DNA from: CAZPQN01 sp964588795
GTDB taxonomy: Bacteria > Fidelibacterota > UBA2242
Assembly: GCA_964588795.1 (NCBI GenBank)
Contig: CAZPQN010000008.1
Location: forward strand, 1-64,000
DNA length: 64,000 bases
Direction of reading: 5' to 3'
In this document: piece by piece, positions 1 to 8,497 of the stretch
Numbering within the stretch: position 1 is the stretch's first letter
Layout of the letters: the number at the start of each line of letters is the position of its first letter
Notes under the pieces: model-generated
The model's input: the letters and a program-made list of their open reading frames with translations, nothing else
Told to the model about the DNA's origin: nothing
Databases searched by the model: none
Position numbers and translations under genes: made by a program

Positions 1-651
1 AAATCCTTTATTCAGCAAGCCATCGCGCTGGCTTTTAAATCCCCATTCGGAGTTGGCGGGGCCAAGTCCCATCGTGAAAATTACGAGGGGCCTGTAGATA
101 CGGTGACTTACGGTTGTTATCGCAGAGAAACCTTCGAAAAAATAGGGTTGTTTGATGAAGAGTTAGTCCGTAATCAAGACGATGAATTTAACTTGCGTCT
201 GACACGGGCGGGCGGGAAAATCTGGCAATCGCCGCTGATTCGCTCCTGGTACTATCCACGTTCTTCCTTGAAGGCACTATTCAAGCAATATATGCAATAT
301 GGCTATTGGAAAGTGCGAGTGATTCAGAAACATAGACTACCCGCCTCAATTCGGCATATTATTCCGGGGACGTTTGTCGGCGGCCTGCTCTTTTCTGGAT
401 TGCTCGCTATGTTTCTAAAACCTTTCAGATTGATTTTTATATTGGTTGCTTTGTCGTATCTATTGGGTAATCTGGCTGCGACAACAATAACCTGTCACAA
501 GCGCTCAGACTGGCGGTACATTCCACTCATGCCGATAGTTTTTTTTATATACCATTTTAGTTATGGGTATGGATTTATTCGGGGCGTAATTGACTTCTTA
601 ATTCTTAAAAAAAGTTCCGGTAGAGGTTTTACTCAGATTTCACGCAGGTAA
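1..651 (+). CDS. Glycosyltransferase family 2 (ExoA-like), C-terminal part
   Basis: The reading frame is open from base 1, so the gene starts outside the window and only about 216 C-terminal residues are seen. The visible part has the acceptor-side motif of family 2 transferases (RRETFEKIGLFDEEL, then QDDEFNLRL, the ED-type motif of ExoA-like enzymes) and then two or three hydrophobic segments (about bases 361-580) that would anchor it in the inner membrane. This layout matches polymerising or chain-extending transferases of exopolysaccharide clusters that use a nucleotide sugar. It is followed on the same strand by sugar-modifying genes, which supports a role in surface glycan assembly. Donor and acceptor sugars cannot be told. 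Confidence 0.85.
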   Translation, partial: KSFIQQAIALAFKSPFGVGGAKSHRENYEGPVDTVTYGCYRRETFEKIGLFDEELVRNQDDEFNLRLTRAGGKIWQSPLIRSWYYPRSSLKALFKQYMQYGYWKVRVIQKHRLPASIRHIIPGTFVGGLLFSGLLAMFLKPFRLIFILVALSYLLGNLAATTITCHKRSDWRYIPLMPIVFFIYHFSYGYGFIRGVIDFLILKKSSGRGFTQISRR

Positions 652-701
652 ATTACACTTGATGGTTAAAATGTTATTGAAATCGGACGGAGATTAAATC
701 A

Positions 702-1871
702 GTGCGTCAGAGAATTGCGCATTTTTTAGGGGTACAGCCCGAACAGGTGACCTTTTTCTGGAAAGGTCGGGTCGCGCTGTACGCCATCTTAAAAGCGATT
801 GGCATTAAGCCGGGTGATGAAATAATCCTGCCGACCTTTACGACGTGTGTCGTCGTGGTCAATCCACTTCTTTATCTGGGCGCCAAACCTGTCTATGTGG
901 ATATCGATCCGGAAACCTATACTCTTGATCCGGCCAAAATCGAAGAGAAAATTACGCACCGCACACGAGTAATATTAGCGCAAAACACCTACGGGTTGGC
1001 CCCTGATCTGGATGCCTTGTTCAATATCGCACAAAAACACAACCTATTCGTGATTGAGGACTGCGCCCATGGTTTGGGGGGGCATTACAAAGGCCGATTA
1101 AATGGCACGATTGCGGATGCGTCCTTTTTCAGTACGCAGTGGAATAAACCCTTTTCGACCGGCGTCGGAGGCTTTGCGATTGCCCAAAATCCTGAAATAG
1201 CCGAAAAGCTCATCTTTTTCGAAAAAAGTTGCAGGAAACCATCTTTCAGGGATCAGTTACAGTTGAAAATGCTTATTGCGGTTCGGAAAAGGCTGAGATC
1301 CAATTTTTATTGGCAGGCCATCAAAACGTATCGCTGGTTAAGTAAAAATAATCTGATATTAGGTTCGTCGCAGGGGTCAGAACTGACATCGACAGAGATG
1401 CCCGCAGGATTCGCCCAAGGATTTTCGATTGTCCAGAAGAAGGTTGGTCTGCAAGAACTACAGCAAATCGAAAAATATATCGGCCATCGAAAAAATATTG
1501 CTAAGATTTACGATAGTATGCTAAAAGACGTTGGCATTGAACCTCCCTGGGTACCGTCGGAAATTGAACATACTTACCTGAAATACCCCATACTGGTCAG
1601 AAATCGGGAGCAGTTTTTCAAAAAAGCCGAGCTCGGAAAAATCGAACTCGGCGATTGGTTTCTGTCACCCATTCATCCTATAACGGACAACTTTAGCCTG
1701 TTTGACTATCACCTGGGTGAAAATCCCATTGGAGAAAAAATTGCCGAACATGTCGTTAACCTGCCGACTCATCCCGGCCTGCACGGAAAGGAAATCGAAA
1801 AAGTGGCATCCTTTATTTCCAAGAATCAGACGGAAATATTTAGATCTTTTACGGAAATCAATCAGCAATGA
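702..1871 (+). CDS. DegT/DnrJ/EryC1/StrS-family PLP aminotransferase
   Basis: A 389-residue protein of the sugar-aminotransferase family, which transfers an amino group to a keto-sugar nucleotide with pyridoxal phosphate. Visible family marks: PTFTTCVVVVNPL after the small N-terminal domain, VIEDCAHGLGG (cofactor aspartate region), and FFSTQWNKPFSTGVGG, where the lysine is the expected Schiff-base residue. The start is GTG 702 with a GGAG-like site about 10 bases upstream; no in-frame ATG fits the N-terminus better. The middle (about residues 190-240) is divergent from sugar enzymes of known function, so the substrate is open. It lies between a glycosyltransferase and a LegB/LegC-like pair, consistent with polysaccharide sugar synthesis. 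Confidence 0.85.
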   Translation: MRQRIAHFLGVQPEQVTFFWKGRVALYAILKAIGIKPGDEIILPTFTTCVVVVNPLLYLGAKPVYVDIDPETYTLDPAKIEEKITHRTRVILAQNTYGLAPDLDALFNIAQKHNLFVIEDCAHGLGGHYKGRLNGTIADASFFSTQWNKPFSTGVGGFAIAQNPEIAEKLIFFEKSCRKPSFRDQLQLKMLIAVRKRLRSNFYWQAIKTYRWLSKNNLILGSSQGSELTSTEMPAGFAQGFSIVQKKVGLQELQQIEKYIGHRKNIAKIYDSMLKDVGIEPPWVPSEIEHTYLKYPILVRNREQFFKKAELGKIELGDWFLSPIHPITDNFSLFDYHLGENPIGEKIAEHVVNLPTHPGLHGKEIEKVASFISKNQTEIFRSFTEINQQ

Positions 1872-1933
1872 CCATGATGTGGTAAATTATTAATCGGTAA
1901 TAAATAATCAGATATGTATAGCAGGGAGTATCC

Positions 1934-2905
1934 ATGAAAGTTTTAATTACGGGAGCTGGTGGTTTCATTGGATCACATCTAGCTGAAAAATGCGTCGAGT
2001 TGGGCTTTCAAGTCAGGGCGTTTGTGCGATATAACTCGACTAATCGCTGGGGTTGGCTGGATGCGTCACCCGTAAAGGGAGAAATGGAAATTGTTACCGG
2101 CGATATTCGTGATTTTGATTCAGTTTTTAAAGCGGTAAGTGGCTGTCAGGTAGTGTTTCACTTAGCGGCGCTGATTGGGATTCCATATTCATACATATCT
2201 CCACTCGCTTATATTAAAACTAACATCGAGGGTGCCTACAATGTCCTGCAATCGGCGCGTGAGTTGAACTTGGAGCAAGTATTAATCACATCCACCAGTG
2301 AAACTTATGGCACGGCGCAGTATGTACCAATCGATGAAAAACATCCGCTGGTCGGTCAGTCACCCTACTCGGCCTCGAAAATTGCGGCTGATCAGCTCGC
2401 GCTGAGTTATTATCGATCGTTCGATTTACCCGTAAAAATTGTCCGTCCTTTCAATACCTATGGGCCGCGCCAGTCAGCGCGGGCGGTGATACCGACGATC
2501 ATTACACAAATACTGACAGGAAGTAAAACGTTACGGTTGGGAAACCTTGCCCCAACCCGCGACCTGACTTATGTAAAAGACACGGTTGACGGATTTATCA
2601 GCATTTATAAAAGCCCGGAACTTTTTGGCGAAGTCACCAATGTGGGTATGAATGAGGAAACCAGCATCGGTGATTTAGCGCGGACAATTTTAAAAATAAT
2701 GGACTCGTCAAAGGAGATGGAACTCGAAGATCAGCGTGTTCGCCCCGATAATAGCGAAGTGGAGCGCCTGCGTTGCGACAATACGAAAATCATAACAAAA
2801 ACTGGCTGGCGTCCGAACTTCAATCTCGTTCAGGGGCTTGCAGAGACTATTAATTGGCTCAAAGAGCATTTGTCAATTTATAAACCCGAGATTTATAATG
2901 TCTGA
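1934..2905 (+). CDS. legB: NAD-dependent 4,6-dehydratase/epimerase (LegB-like SDR)
   Basis: Extended short-chain dehydrogenase of 323 residues. It shows the Rossmann glycine motif GAGGFIGS at residues 7-14, the catalytic YSASK motif, and TSTSETYG, whose Ser-Glu pair is typical of sugar-nucleotide 4,6-dehydratases rather than plain epimerases. The reaction would be NDP-sugar to 4-keto-6-deoxy sugar. ATG 1934 has a clear AGGGAG site. The next gene, a LegC-like aminotransferase, overlaps it by 8 bases, a strong sign of translational coupling and of a shared pathway (4-amino-4,6-dideoxy sugar such as a legionaminic-acid or bacillosamine precursor). The symbol rests on pattern resemblance to LegB; a UDP-GlcNAc enzyme of another branch is possible. 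Confidence 0.75.
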   Translation: MKVLITGAGGFIGSHLAEKCVELGFQVRAFVRYNSTNRWGWLDASPVKGEMEIVTGDIRDFDSVFKAVSGCQVVFHLAALIGIPYSYISPLAYIKTNIEGAYNVLQSARELNLEQVLITSTSETYGTAQYVPIDEKHPLVGQSPYSASKIAADQLALSYYRSFDLPVKIVRPFNTYGPRQSARAVIPTIITQILTGSKTLRLGNLAPTRDLTYVKDTVDGFISIYKSPELFGEVTNVGMNEETSIGDLARTILKIMDSSKEMELEDQRVRPDNSEVERLRCDNTKIITKTGWRPNFNLVQGLAETINWLKEHLSIYKPEIYNV

Positions 2906-4067
2906 ATTCATCCCACTTTCGGTACCGGTTATTCGTGGAAATGAGTGGCAATATATTAAAGAATGTCTGGACACAGAATGGGTGTCGTCCGCAGGCAAAT
3001 TTGTCGAGAGGTTCGAAGCTGATATTCGTCGCCTGACCGGTGCGAAGTATGCCATCGCCTGCGTCAATGGTACAGCCGCATTGCATATCGCTTTAGAAAT
3101 TATCGGTGTAGGGGAAGGCGACGAGGTGATTGTGCCAACCTTGACATTTATCGCTTCCGTCAATGTAGTACGCTACCGGCGTGCCGAACCGATTTTCATG
3201 GACTGTAACCGATACTACTGTCTGGATGTCGAAAAAACTGTCTCCTTTATCAAAAATCAAACCCGGATCAAAGCTGGATACTCCTATAATATTTCGTCTG
3301 GTAAACGTATTCCAGCTTTAATTGCGGTGCATGTATTCGGAAATGCCGTTGATCTTAGTGAATTAGTGCGAGTGTGTGAGGAACGCAATATCGCAGTTAT
3401 CGAGGACGCGGCGGAATCGCTGGGGACGATTTATACTACTCAACCGTTTGATAAGCGCCATACGGGTACGATTGGACGAGTTGGTTGTCTTTCGTTTAAC
3501 GGCAATAAAATTATTACGACGGGTGGCGGTGGCATGATTCTGACCGATGATGAAAAAGTCGCGGATTCCGCCCGCTATCTGACAACCCAGGCTAAAGATG
3601 ATGAAGTGCTCTATATTCATAATGCAATCGGTTATAATTACCGCTTGACTAATATTCAGGCCGCCCTTGGTGTTGCACAATTAGAGATGTTACCCGAATT
3701 TTTAAAAACAAAGCGACAAAACTATCTCCTTTATCAAGAACAAATTGCTCCCCTCCATGGATTGCAGCTGGCTCCTGTTCCGGAAATTGCCCAGAATAAT
3801 TATTGGCTTTACTGTTTGCTGATCGATTCTGCAGTCTATGGGAAAAATAGAGACGCTTTAATGGCTGAATTTACAGCCAGCAAGATCCAGACTCGTCCTG
3901 TTTGGCAGTTAAATCATCTCCAAAAACCCTATCAAACCTGCCAGACTTATCACATTGAAAAAGCACTTGAGCTACATGCCCGGACATTGAACATCCCCTC
4001 GTCTACAAACTTGACTGAAAAACAAATCGGACGTGTCGTTGAGGTGTTAAAAACCAATGGCAAATAA
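2898..4067 (+). CDS. legC: LegC-family sugar-nucleotide aminotransferase
   Basis: DegT-fold PLP aminotransferase of 389 residues counting from ATG 2898, which I prefer to the TTG 60 bases upstream because the protein then begins at the conserved IPLSVP...GNEW segment. Motifs: ACVNGTAALHIAL, PTLTFIASVN, VIEDAAESLG, and SFNGNKIITTGGGG with the probable PLP lysine. LegC-type enzymes aminate C4 of a 4-keto-6-deoxy-HexNAc nucleotide using glutamate. The start codon lies inside the end of the dehydratase gene and the stop overlaps the next start by 11 bases, so the three genes are probably translated together. The GDP versus UDP sugar specificity is not visible. Confidence 0.8.
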   Translation: MSEFIPLSVPVIRGNEWQYIKECLDTEWVSSAGKFVERFEADIRRLTGAKYAIACVNGTAALHIALEIIGVGEGDEVIVPTLTFIASVNVVRYRRAEPIFMDCNRYYCLDVEKTVSFIKNQTRIKAGYSYNISSGKRIPALIAVHVFGNAVDLSELVRVCEERNIAVIEDAAESLGTIYTTQPFDKRHTGTIGRVGCLSFNGNKIITTGGGGMILTDDEKVADSARYLTTQAKDDEVLYIHNAIGYNYRLTNIQAALGVAQLEMLPEFLKTKRQNYLLYQEQIAPLHGLQLAPVPEIAQNNYWLYCLLIDSAVYGKNRDALMAEFTASKIQTRPVWQLNHLQKPYQTCQTYHIEKALELHARTLNIPSSTNLTEKQIGRVVEVLKTNGK

Positions 4068-4743
4068 GAAGCGGATCGGATTGTTCATCAAATCTGTACT
4101 GGATCGGATTACTGCCCTGACTGGCTTGCTAATTATTTCGCCACTATTCTTCTTTGTGGCTATCATCTTAAAATGGCAGAAGCAAGATGTATTTTATCTC
4201 CAGAAAAGAGTGGGTCACCGGGGCAGAGACTTCTTCGTCTATAAATTTACGACTATGCCGAAAGGATCAGAAAAATTTGGCTATATTACTACTACAAGTG
4301 ATGCGCGTCCCTTTAAATTCGGAAAATTCCTGCGTAAGACCAAAATCAACGAGTTACCACAACTGCTTAATGTAGCGTTGGGCAATATGAGCATAGTAGG
4401 TCCGCGCCCGCTGGTGCGTGAACAAATTGCCAGTGTGCTTAGCGAGGCTGAAATTGAACAATATTATCAGATGCAGCCGGGAATTACCGGAGCTGGTTCG
4501 CTTTTTTATCACCATGAAGATCACTTGTTAGCGCAGGTACCCGAGCCTTTTAAGTATGACCGAGAAGTCATCATGCCCCATAAACAAGCGCTGGAATACA
4601 GGTACGCGGAAAGCTGGAACTTGAAACTGGATTTGCGGATTGTTTTCATGACGTTACTTACCGTACTATATAAGCATCTGGACATCACCGAAGACTTGAT
4701 ATTCGGTGTTAAAGCCAGCGAAAGATTACAGAGGAAAGCTTGA
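4057..4743 (+). CDS. Small monotopic phosphoglycosyl (sugar) transferase
   Basis: 228 residues of the bacterial sugar transferase family (PF02397): one N-terminal re-entrant membrane helix (about 16-35), then FYLQKRVG, YKFTTM, FGKFLRKTKINELPQ and MSIVGPRPL. Such enzymes move a phospho-sugar from a nucleotide to undecaprenyl phosphate at the inner-membrane face and start glycan assembly. The catalytic Asp-Glu pair usually written DELPQ reads NELPQ here, and the usual FRTM motif reads FTTM. I recall related Bacteroidetes-type proteins with the same NELPQ form, so this may be a subfamily trait. Coupling to the LegB/LegC pair suggests the aminated sugar is its substrate, as with PglC and diacetylbacillosamine. 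Confidence 0.85.
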   Translation: MANKKRIGLFIKSVLDRITALTGLLIISPLFFFVAIILKWQKQDVFYLQKRVGHRGRDFFVYKFTTMPKGSEKFGYITTTSDARPFKFGKFLRKTKINELPQLLNVALGNMSIVGPRPLVREQIASVLSEAEIEQYYQMQPGITGAGSLFYHHEDHLLAQVPEPFKYDREVIMPHKQALEYRYAESWNLKLDLRIVFMTLLTVLYKHLDITEDLIFGVKASERLQRKA

Positions 4744-5663
4744 ATTCCTTGCAAAATCCACCAAAACTGTCGGTTCCCTGTAAAATCTGTGGTCGAAATT
4801 ACTTTAGCTACATCGGCAGACCTCGATATAATCCCGATTTTCCACGTTGTAAAGAAAATGATTATCGGATTTTACAATGTCAGTACTGTCGATACTACTT
4901 CGTTTTCCCGGAAATTGACTTGACCCGGGAAGAATGGCAAAAATTGTATGCTTCGAATTATTTTAACGCCTGCCATAAGACAAGATGGCACGAGCAACTG
5001 CGCCAAAAAGAAAGGGTGGAGCGGTTAAAACTGATTTTAAAACATCTCAATGTTCCCCGCGGTAGATTTTTAGATATGGGTTGTGGAGAGGGACTGGTTC
5101 TTGACCAGGCATCCGCGCTCGGATTCGAAACTTATGGGCTTGATATCGTCAATAATCTGTCACCCTGCCACGGCACTCAATCTCAATTTTATTGGGGGGA
5201 CATTTTCCAGGCGCAGTTTCCGGATGATTACTTTTCGGCAATTTATATGGATTCAGTCCTGGAACATTTGACCAATCCGCTGGAGACCATCAAGGAATTG
5301 AAAAGAGTACTCCGGCCAGGTGGAGTTTTATTAATCGTTGTACCCAATGAAGACTCCCTGGAAAACGACGTAAAAAAACTGGCTTATAGTATAGTGAGTG
5401 AATCAGATACATATGGCCGGATTAAGCCATTTTATTCGCCATTTCATATCCAAGGATTTACCACAAGGACGATTAAGGTAGTCTGCCGCATGTGTGGATT
5501 AAGATTGTTAGAATTACGAGAATTTGGAGGTAAATACACCTTCTGGAAAGATGAAAGGTTCGGGACGAAGGCATTTTGGAGCGGTTTAGTATTGAATCTG
5601 ATTGGATTGGTCTCAATAATCAACCAGAGACAAATCCAGTTGTTGATATTAGCCTCCAAATAG
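4740..5663 (+). CDS. Class I SAM-dependent methyltransferase with N-terminal zinc ribbon
   Basis: 307 residues. Residues 10-60 hold paired cysteines (CKICG, CQYC) typical of a small zinc-binding ribbon that precedes many sugar or surface-glycan methyltransferases. The SAM fold follows: FLDMGCGEGLVL (motif I), YGLDIV (acidic end of strand 2), DSVLEHLTNPLETIKELKRVLRPGG (methyltransferase 11/23 pattern). A TTG start overlaps the stop of the preceding gene (TTGA), indicating coupling; no ATG lies near. It probably methylates a sugar, lipid-linked intermediate or small metabolite of the cluster. The C-terminal 60 residues are unlike the core and hydrophobic. Confidence 0.8.
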   Translation: MNSLQNPPKLSVPCKICGRNYFSYIGRPRYNPDFPRCKENDYRILQCQYCRYYFVFPEIDLTREEWQKLYASNYFNACHKTRWHEQLRQKERVERLKLILKHLNVPRGRFLDMGCGEGLVLDQASALGFETYGLDIVNNLSPCHGTQSQFYWGDIFQAQFPDDYFSAIYMDSVLEHLTNPLETIKELKRVLRPGGVLLIVVPNEDSLENDVKKLAYSIVSESDTYGRIKPFYSPFHIQGFTTRTIKVVCRMCGLRLLELREFGGKYTFWKDERFGTKAFWSGLVLNLIGLVSIINQRQIQLLILASK

Positions 5664-5673
5664 AAAAAAATCC

Positions 5674-5702
5674 TTGACCTCGAATTAAAAACCTTGTAGA
5701 TT
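5674..5702 (+). promoter_or_regulatory. Sigma-70-like promoter upstream of the fused transferase
   Basis: TTGACC at 5674-5679 and TAGATT at 5697-5702 are separated by 17 bases. It lies just after the methyltransferase stop and about 150 bases before the start of the large fused phosphoglycosyl transferase, so it would give that gene its own transcript with a long leader. Confidence 0.45.
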
Positions 5703-5857
5703 TACGCAGTATGAGTGATTTTAGAGGAAAATAAACCAACAACTTGCTACCCACCCAATAGGCTGATCCTCTTTTAAAAACTCAAGACAAACGAAAGGCG
5801 TAGAACGCTGTTTTTGTCTTGGCGTATGCGTCTTTCAGATTATCGTGGAGAAATGTG

Positions 5858-8407
5858 TTGACAATTTTATCGCTTTGCTTGGTATTGCTGGTGACTTACT
5901 GTAGCGCTCGGCTCTTTACGCGAGGTGCCCGGAGTATCGCGATACACTACCATATCGGTGACATGCCTGACGAGCGGAAGGTTCATAAGCAATTTATACC
6001 TTATTTGGGCGGGGCGGCAATTTTATTAGCAGTATCGGTTGGCATATCACTGGCAGTTTACCTCCTGCCGGAAGTAGCTGGTCCTGTCCCGAAACGCTAT
6101 TACTTTTTAGGGTTTACGGCAGTATTGATGGCATTAGTCGGCTTGTACGACGATCTAAAAAAATTACGATTCTCCACAAAATTCTATTTCCAGATTTTGG
6201 CCGCGATAATCGTCACGATAGGTGGTTTACGGTTTACTACTCTAGATCTACCCTTATTTGGTGACATGAAGCTGGGTTTAGGGTCGTATCTATTTACCAT
6301 TCTGTGGATTGTATTTATTACCAACGCCATGAATTTATTAGACGGTTTGGATGGCTTAGCGGCCGGAGTCTCGACAATCATTTTTCTGATATTTACTGTT
6401 ATTGCTCTGCACACCGGGCGCACCCTGCTGGCGTTAGTGAATGTCTTATTGATTTGCGCCAATTTAGGTTTTTTAAAATATAACTTCCATCCCGCATCCA
6501 TATTCATGGGTGACACCGGGTCACTGTTTATAGGATTCTCGACGGCGATCATATCCCTCGAAATCGGACGGGAGGGTGAGACGGCCGTCCTGAATATCTT
6601 TATTCCGTTAATGGTCATGGCATTGCCAGTACTGGACACCACCGTGGCATTTTTTCGACGCGCCAGCAAACATATGCACCCTTTTATGGCGGACAAGGAG
6701 CATATTCATCATCGTCTGATGTCCATTGGGTTTTCGCATAAAAATGCAGTCAAAGTCATATACTTTGTAAGTTTGTTGGCGGGTCTGATGGGTTTGTCAT
6801 TTATCTATCTGGATCGGCGCGGAGTGCTGACGGTATTGATGAGCGGCATCATCCTTGCCATACTGCTGATAAGACGTTTAGGTTATTTTGAAATCGAGAA
6901 AAATCTGATAGTGGTTCCGAATGGTAATGGTAATGGGTCAAAATCCAATGGCAACGGCAATGGCAACGGGAATAAAGAGCAGAAATTTATTCCCTTTGAT
7001 ATATCCAATTTTGTGCAGGCTTTTCTATTCCTTCTCAGCGATATCGTTTTCATCGCGGTGACCTTTTTATTGACCTATTTTTTCGAAGTGGTAACAATTT
7101 TACCCCTGGATCGACAACTCGGTCACTACGAAATGGCAGTATGGCTGAGTTGGTCGGTGATCTACTGGGTCTTATTGCTGGGGCTGAATAATCTATATCG
7201 GGTGGAATGGGATACTTCGCGGATTGATGAGATTTTCACCGTCGCGAAAATTGTCTTCTTCGGGACAGTGGTGCTTTTTTTTCTAAGCTTCGAGGTGCAT
7301 TTTCCGTTTATCATCACGCGCCGGGTGTTTTTACCCTACGGGATACTGCTGATAATTGGATTGAGCGTTGGAAGACTTTTATTGATCACCTTTTTAAAGT
7401 CAAGAGAGATTTTAGGATTTAAAAAGAAACCAACTTTGATTATCGGAGCCGCCCGGCGTGCTTTAGATGTGCTCAAGAAAATCAATAGCGTCCCGATTCT
7501 TAAATTCAAAGTCGTGGGTTTTATTGACGATCATGCCAACGGCAATATCGGGAAATTGATCCAGGGTGTGCCGGTGTTAGGTTGTTATGACGACCTGTCG
7601 GGATTAATTAAAAAACATAAGGTAAAAGAAGTTATCATTGCTCTGGATGACAATAATCTGAGCCAGTTGATGGATTTAATTGATGTGTTCAACCGCTACA
7701 ATGTTTCGATAAAACTTTTACCGGATTTTTATAACGTGCTGACTGGTTTTCGGACAAGTCATATTTACGGGATCAACTTAGTCAAGTTTTTTGATTCCAA
7801 CATGAAGACCTGGGAGTGGCTCCTCAAACGGCTGACCGACATCATCATTTCATTAATTGTACTGATTGGATTTTTACCGGTGTGGCTGTTGACCGCATTG
7901 GTAATCAAGCTCGATTCGCACGGCCCGGTTTTTTATCGGCAGAAACGGGTTGGAAAGAACAAGCAAGAATTTGAAGTCATCAAGTTTCGTTCGATGGTCC
8001 ATGATGCTGAAAATGAAACCGGTCCCAAATGGGCGGAGAAAGACGATCCCCGCGTAACCCGGTTTGGGAGGTTGTTGCGCAAAACCGGACTGGACGAAAT
8101 TCCCCAATTCTTTAATGTGCTAATCGGGGATATGAGCATCGTCGGCCCGCGTCCCGAGCGCTTATACTTTGTCAACGAGCTGGAGCAGTCCATTCAATTT
8201 TACTCGCGCCGTTTGATTGTCAAACCCGGTATCACCGGATGGGCGCAGATCAAATACAAATACGATGAAACCATAGACGACGTGCGCGAGAAATTACGCT
8301 ACGACCTCTATTACATTCAGAATATGTCGGTTATGCTCGATCTCAAGATCATTGTGCAGACTTTGCTCGTGGGAATGCGCAAACGGCACCGCACTGCCTA
8401 CGCCTGA
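5858..8407 (+). CDS. Fusion of WecA/MraY-type and WbaP-type phosphoglycosyl transferases
   Basis: One uninterrupted frame (open from TTG 5819, 862 codons) carries two enzymes that normally compete for undecaprenyl phosphate. Numbering from 5819: residues 15-355 are a polytopic WecA/TagO-like transferase (DERKVH near 51-56, GLYDDLKK at 108-115, NLLDGLDGLAAG at 172-183, FMGDTGSLF at 229-237, HIHHRL at 295-300, about ten membrane helices). Residues 367-386 are an Asn-Gly-rich linker. Residues 395-862 are a full WbaP-type protein: four helices, a nucleotide-binding-like domain (541-640), then the monotopic catalytic domain with intact GLDEIPQ (D759, E760) and VGPRPE. I place the start at TTG 5858 because TGGAG lies 7 bases before it; GTG 5855 and TTG 5819 are alternatives. 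A double initiating enzyme is the obvious reading. Confidence 0.85.
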   Translation: MTILSLCLVLLVTYCSARLFTRGARSIAIHYHIGDMPDERKVHKQFIPYLGGAAILLAVSVGISLAVYLLPEVAGPVPKRYYFLGFTAVLMALVGLYDDLKKLRFSTKFYFQILAAIIVTIGGLRFTTLDLPLFGDMKLGLGSYLFTILWIVFITNAMNLLDGLDGLAAGVSTIIFLIFTVIALHTGRTLLALVNVLLICANLGFLKYNFHPASIFMGDTGSLFIGFSTAIISLEIGREGETAVLNIFIPLMVMALPVLDTTVAFFRRASKHMHPFMADKEHIHHRLMSIGFSHKNAVKVIYFVSLLAGLMGLSFIYLDRRGVLTVLMSGIILAILLIRRLGYFEIEKNLIVVPNGNGNGSKSNGNGNGNGNKEQKFIPFDISNFVQAFLFLLSDIVFIAVTFLLTYFFEVVTILPLDRQLGHYEMAVWLSWSVIYWVLLLGLNNLYRVEWDTSRIDEIFTVAKIVFFGTVVLFFLSFEVHFPFIITRRVFLPYGILLIIGLSVGRLLLITFLKSREILGFKKKPTLIIGAARRALDVLKKINSVPILKFKVVGFIDDHANGNIGKLIQGVPVLGCYDDLSGLIKKHKVKEVIIALDDNNLSQLMDLIDVFNRYNVSIKLLPDFYNVLTGFRTSHIYGINLVKFFDSNMKTWEWLLKRLTDIIISLIVLIGFLPVWLLTALVIKLDSHGPVFYRQKRVGKNKQEFEVIKFRSMVHDAENETGPKWAEKDDPRVTRFGRLLRKTGLDEIPQFFNVLIGDMSIVGPRPERLYFVNELEQSIQFYSRRLIVKPGITGWAQIKYKYDETIDDVREKLRYDLYYIQNMSVMLDLKIIVQTLLVGMRKRHRTAYA

Positions 8408-8497
8408 ACCGCGCTCATTTGCTGAGCCCAGCCGCTAATAAATTCTACTTTCATTCCGAAAAAATTTCTATTTTATGCCGTCATAAATGGAGTGTTG

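Noticed and set aside
6184..6696. 170-residue minus-strand frame
   Set aside because: Antisense of the first half of the fused transferase, where hydrophobic codons leave few stops.
6918..6974. Repeated GGCAAC/AATGGT units, possible CRISPR or satellite
   Set aside because: They are in-frame codons of an Asn-Gly linker with no spacers; a protein feature.
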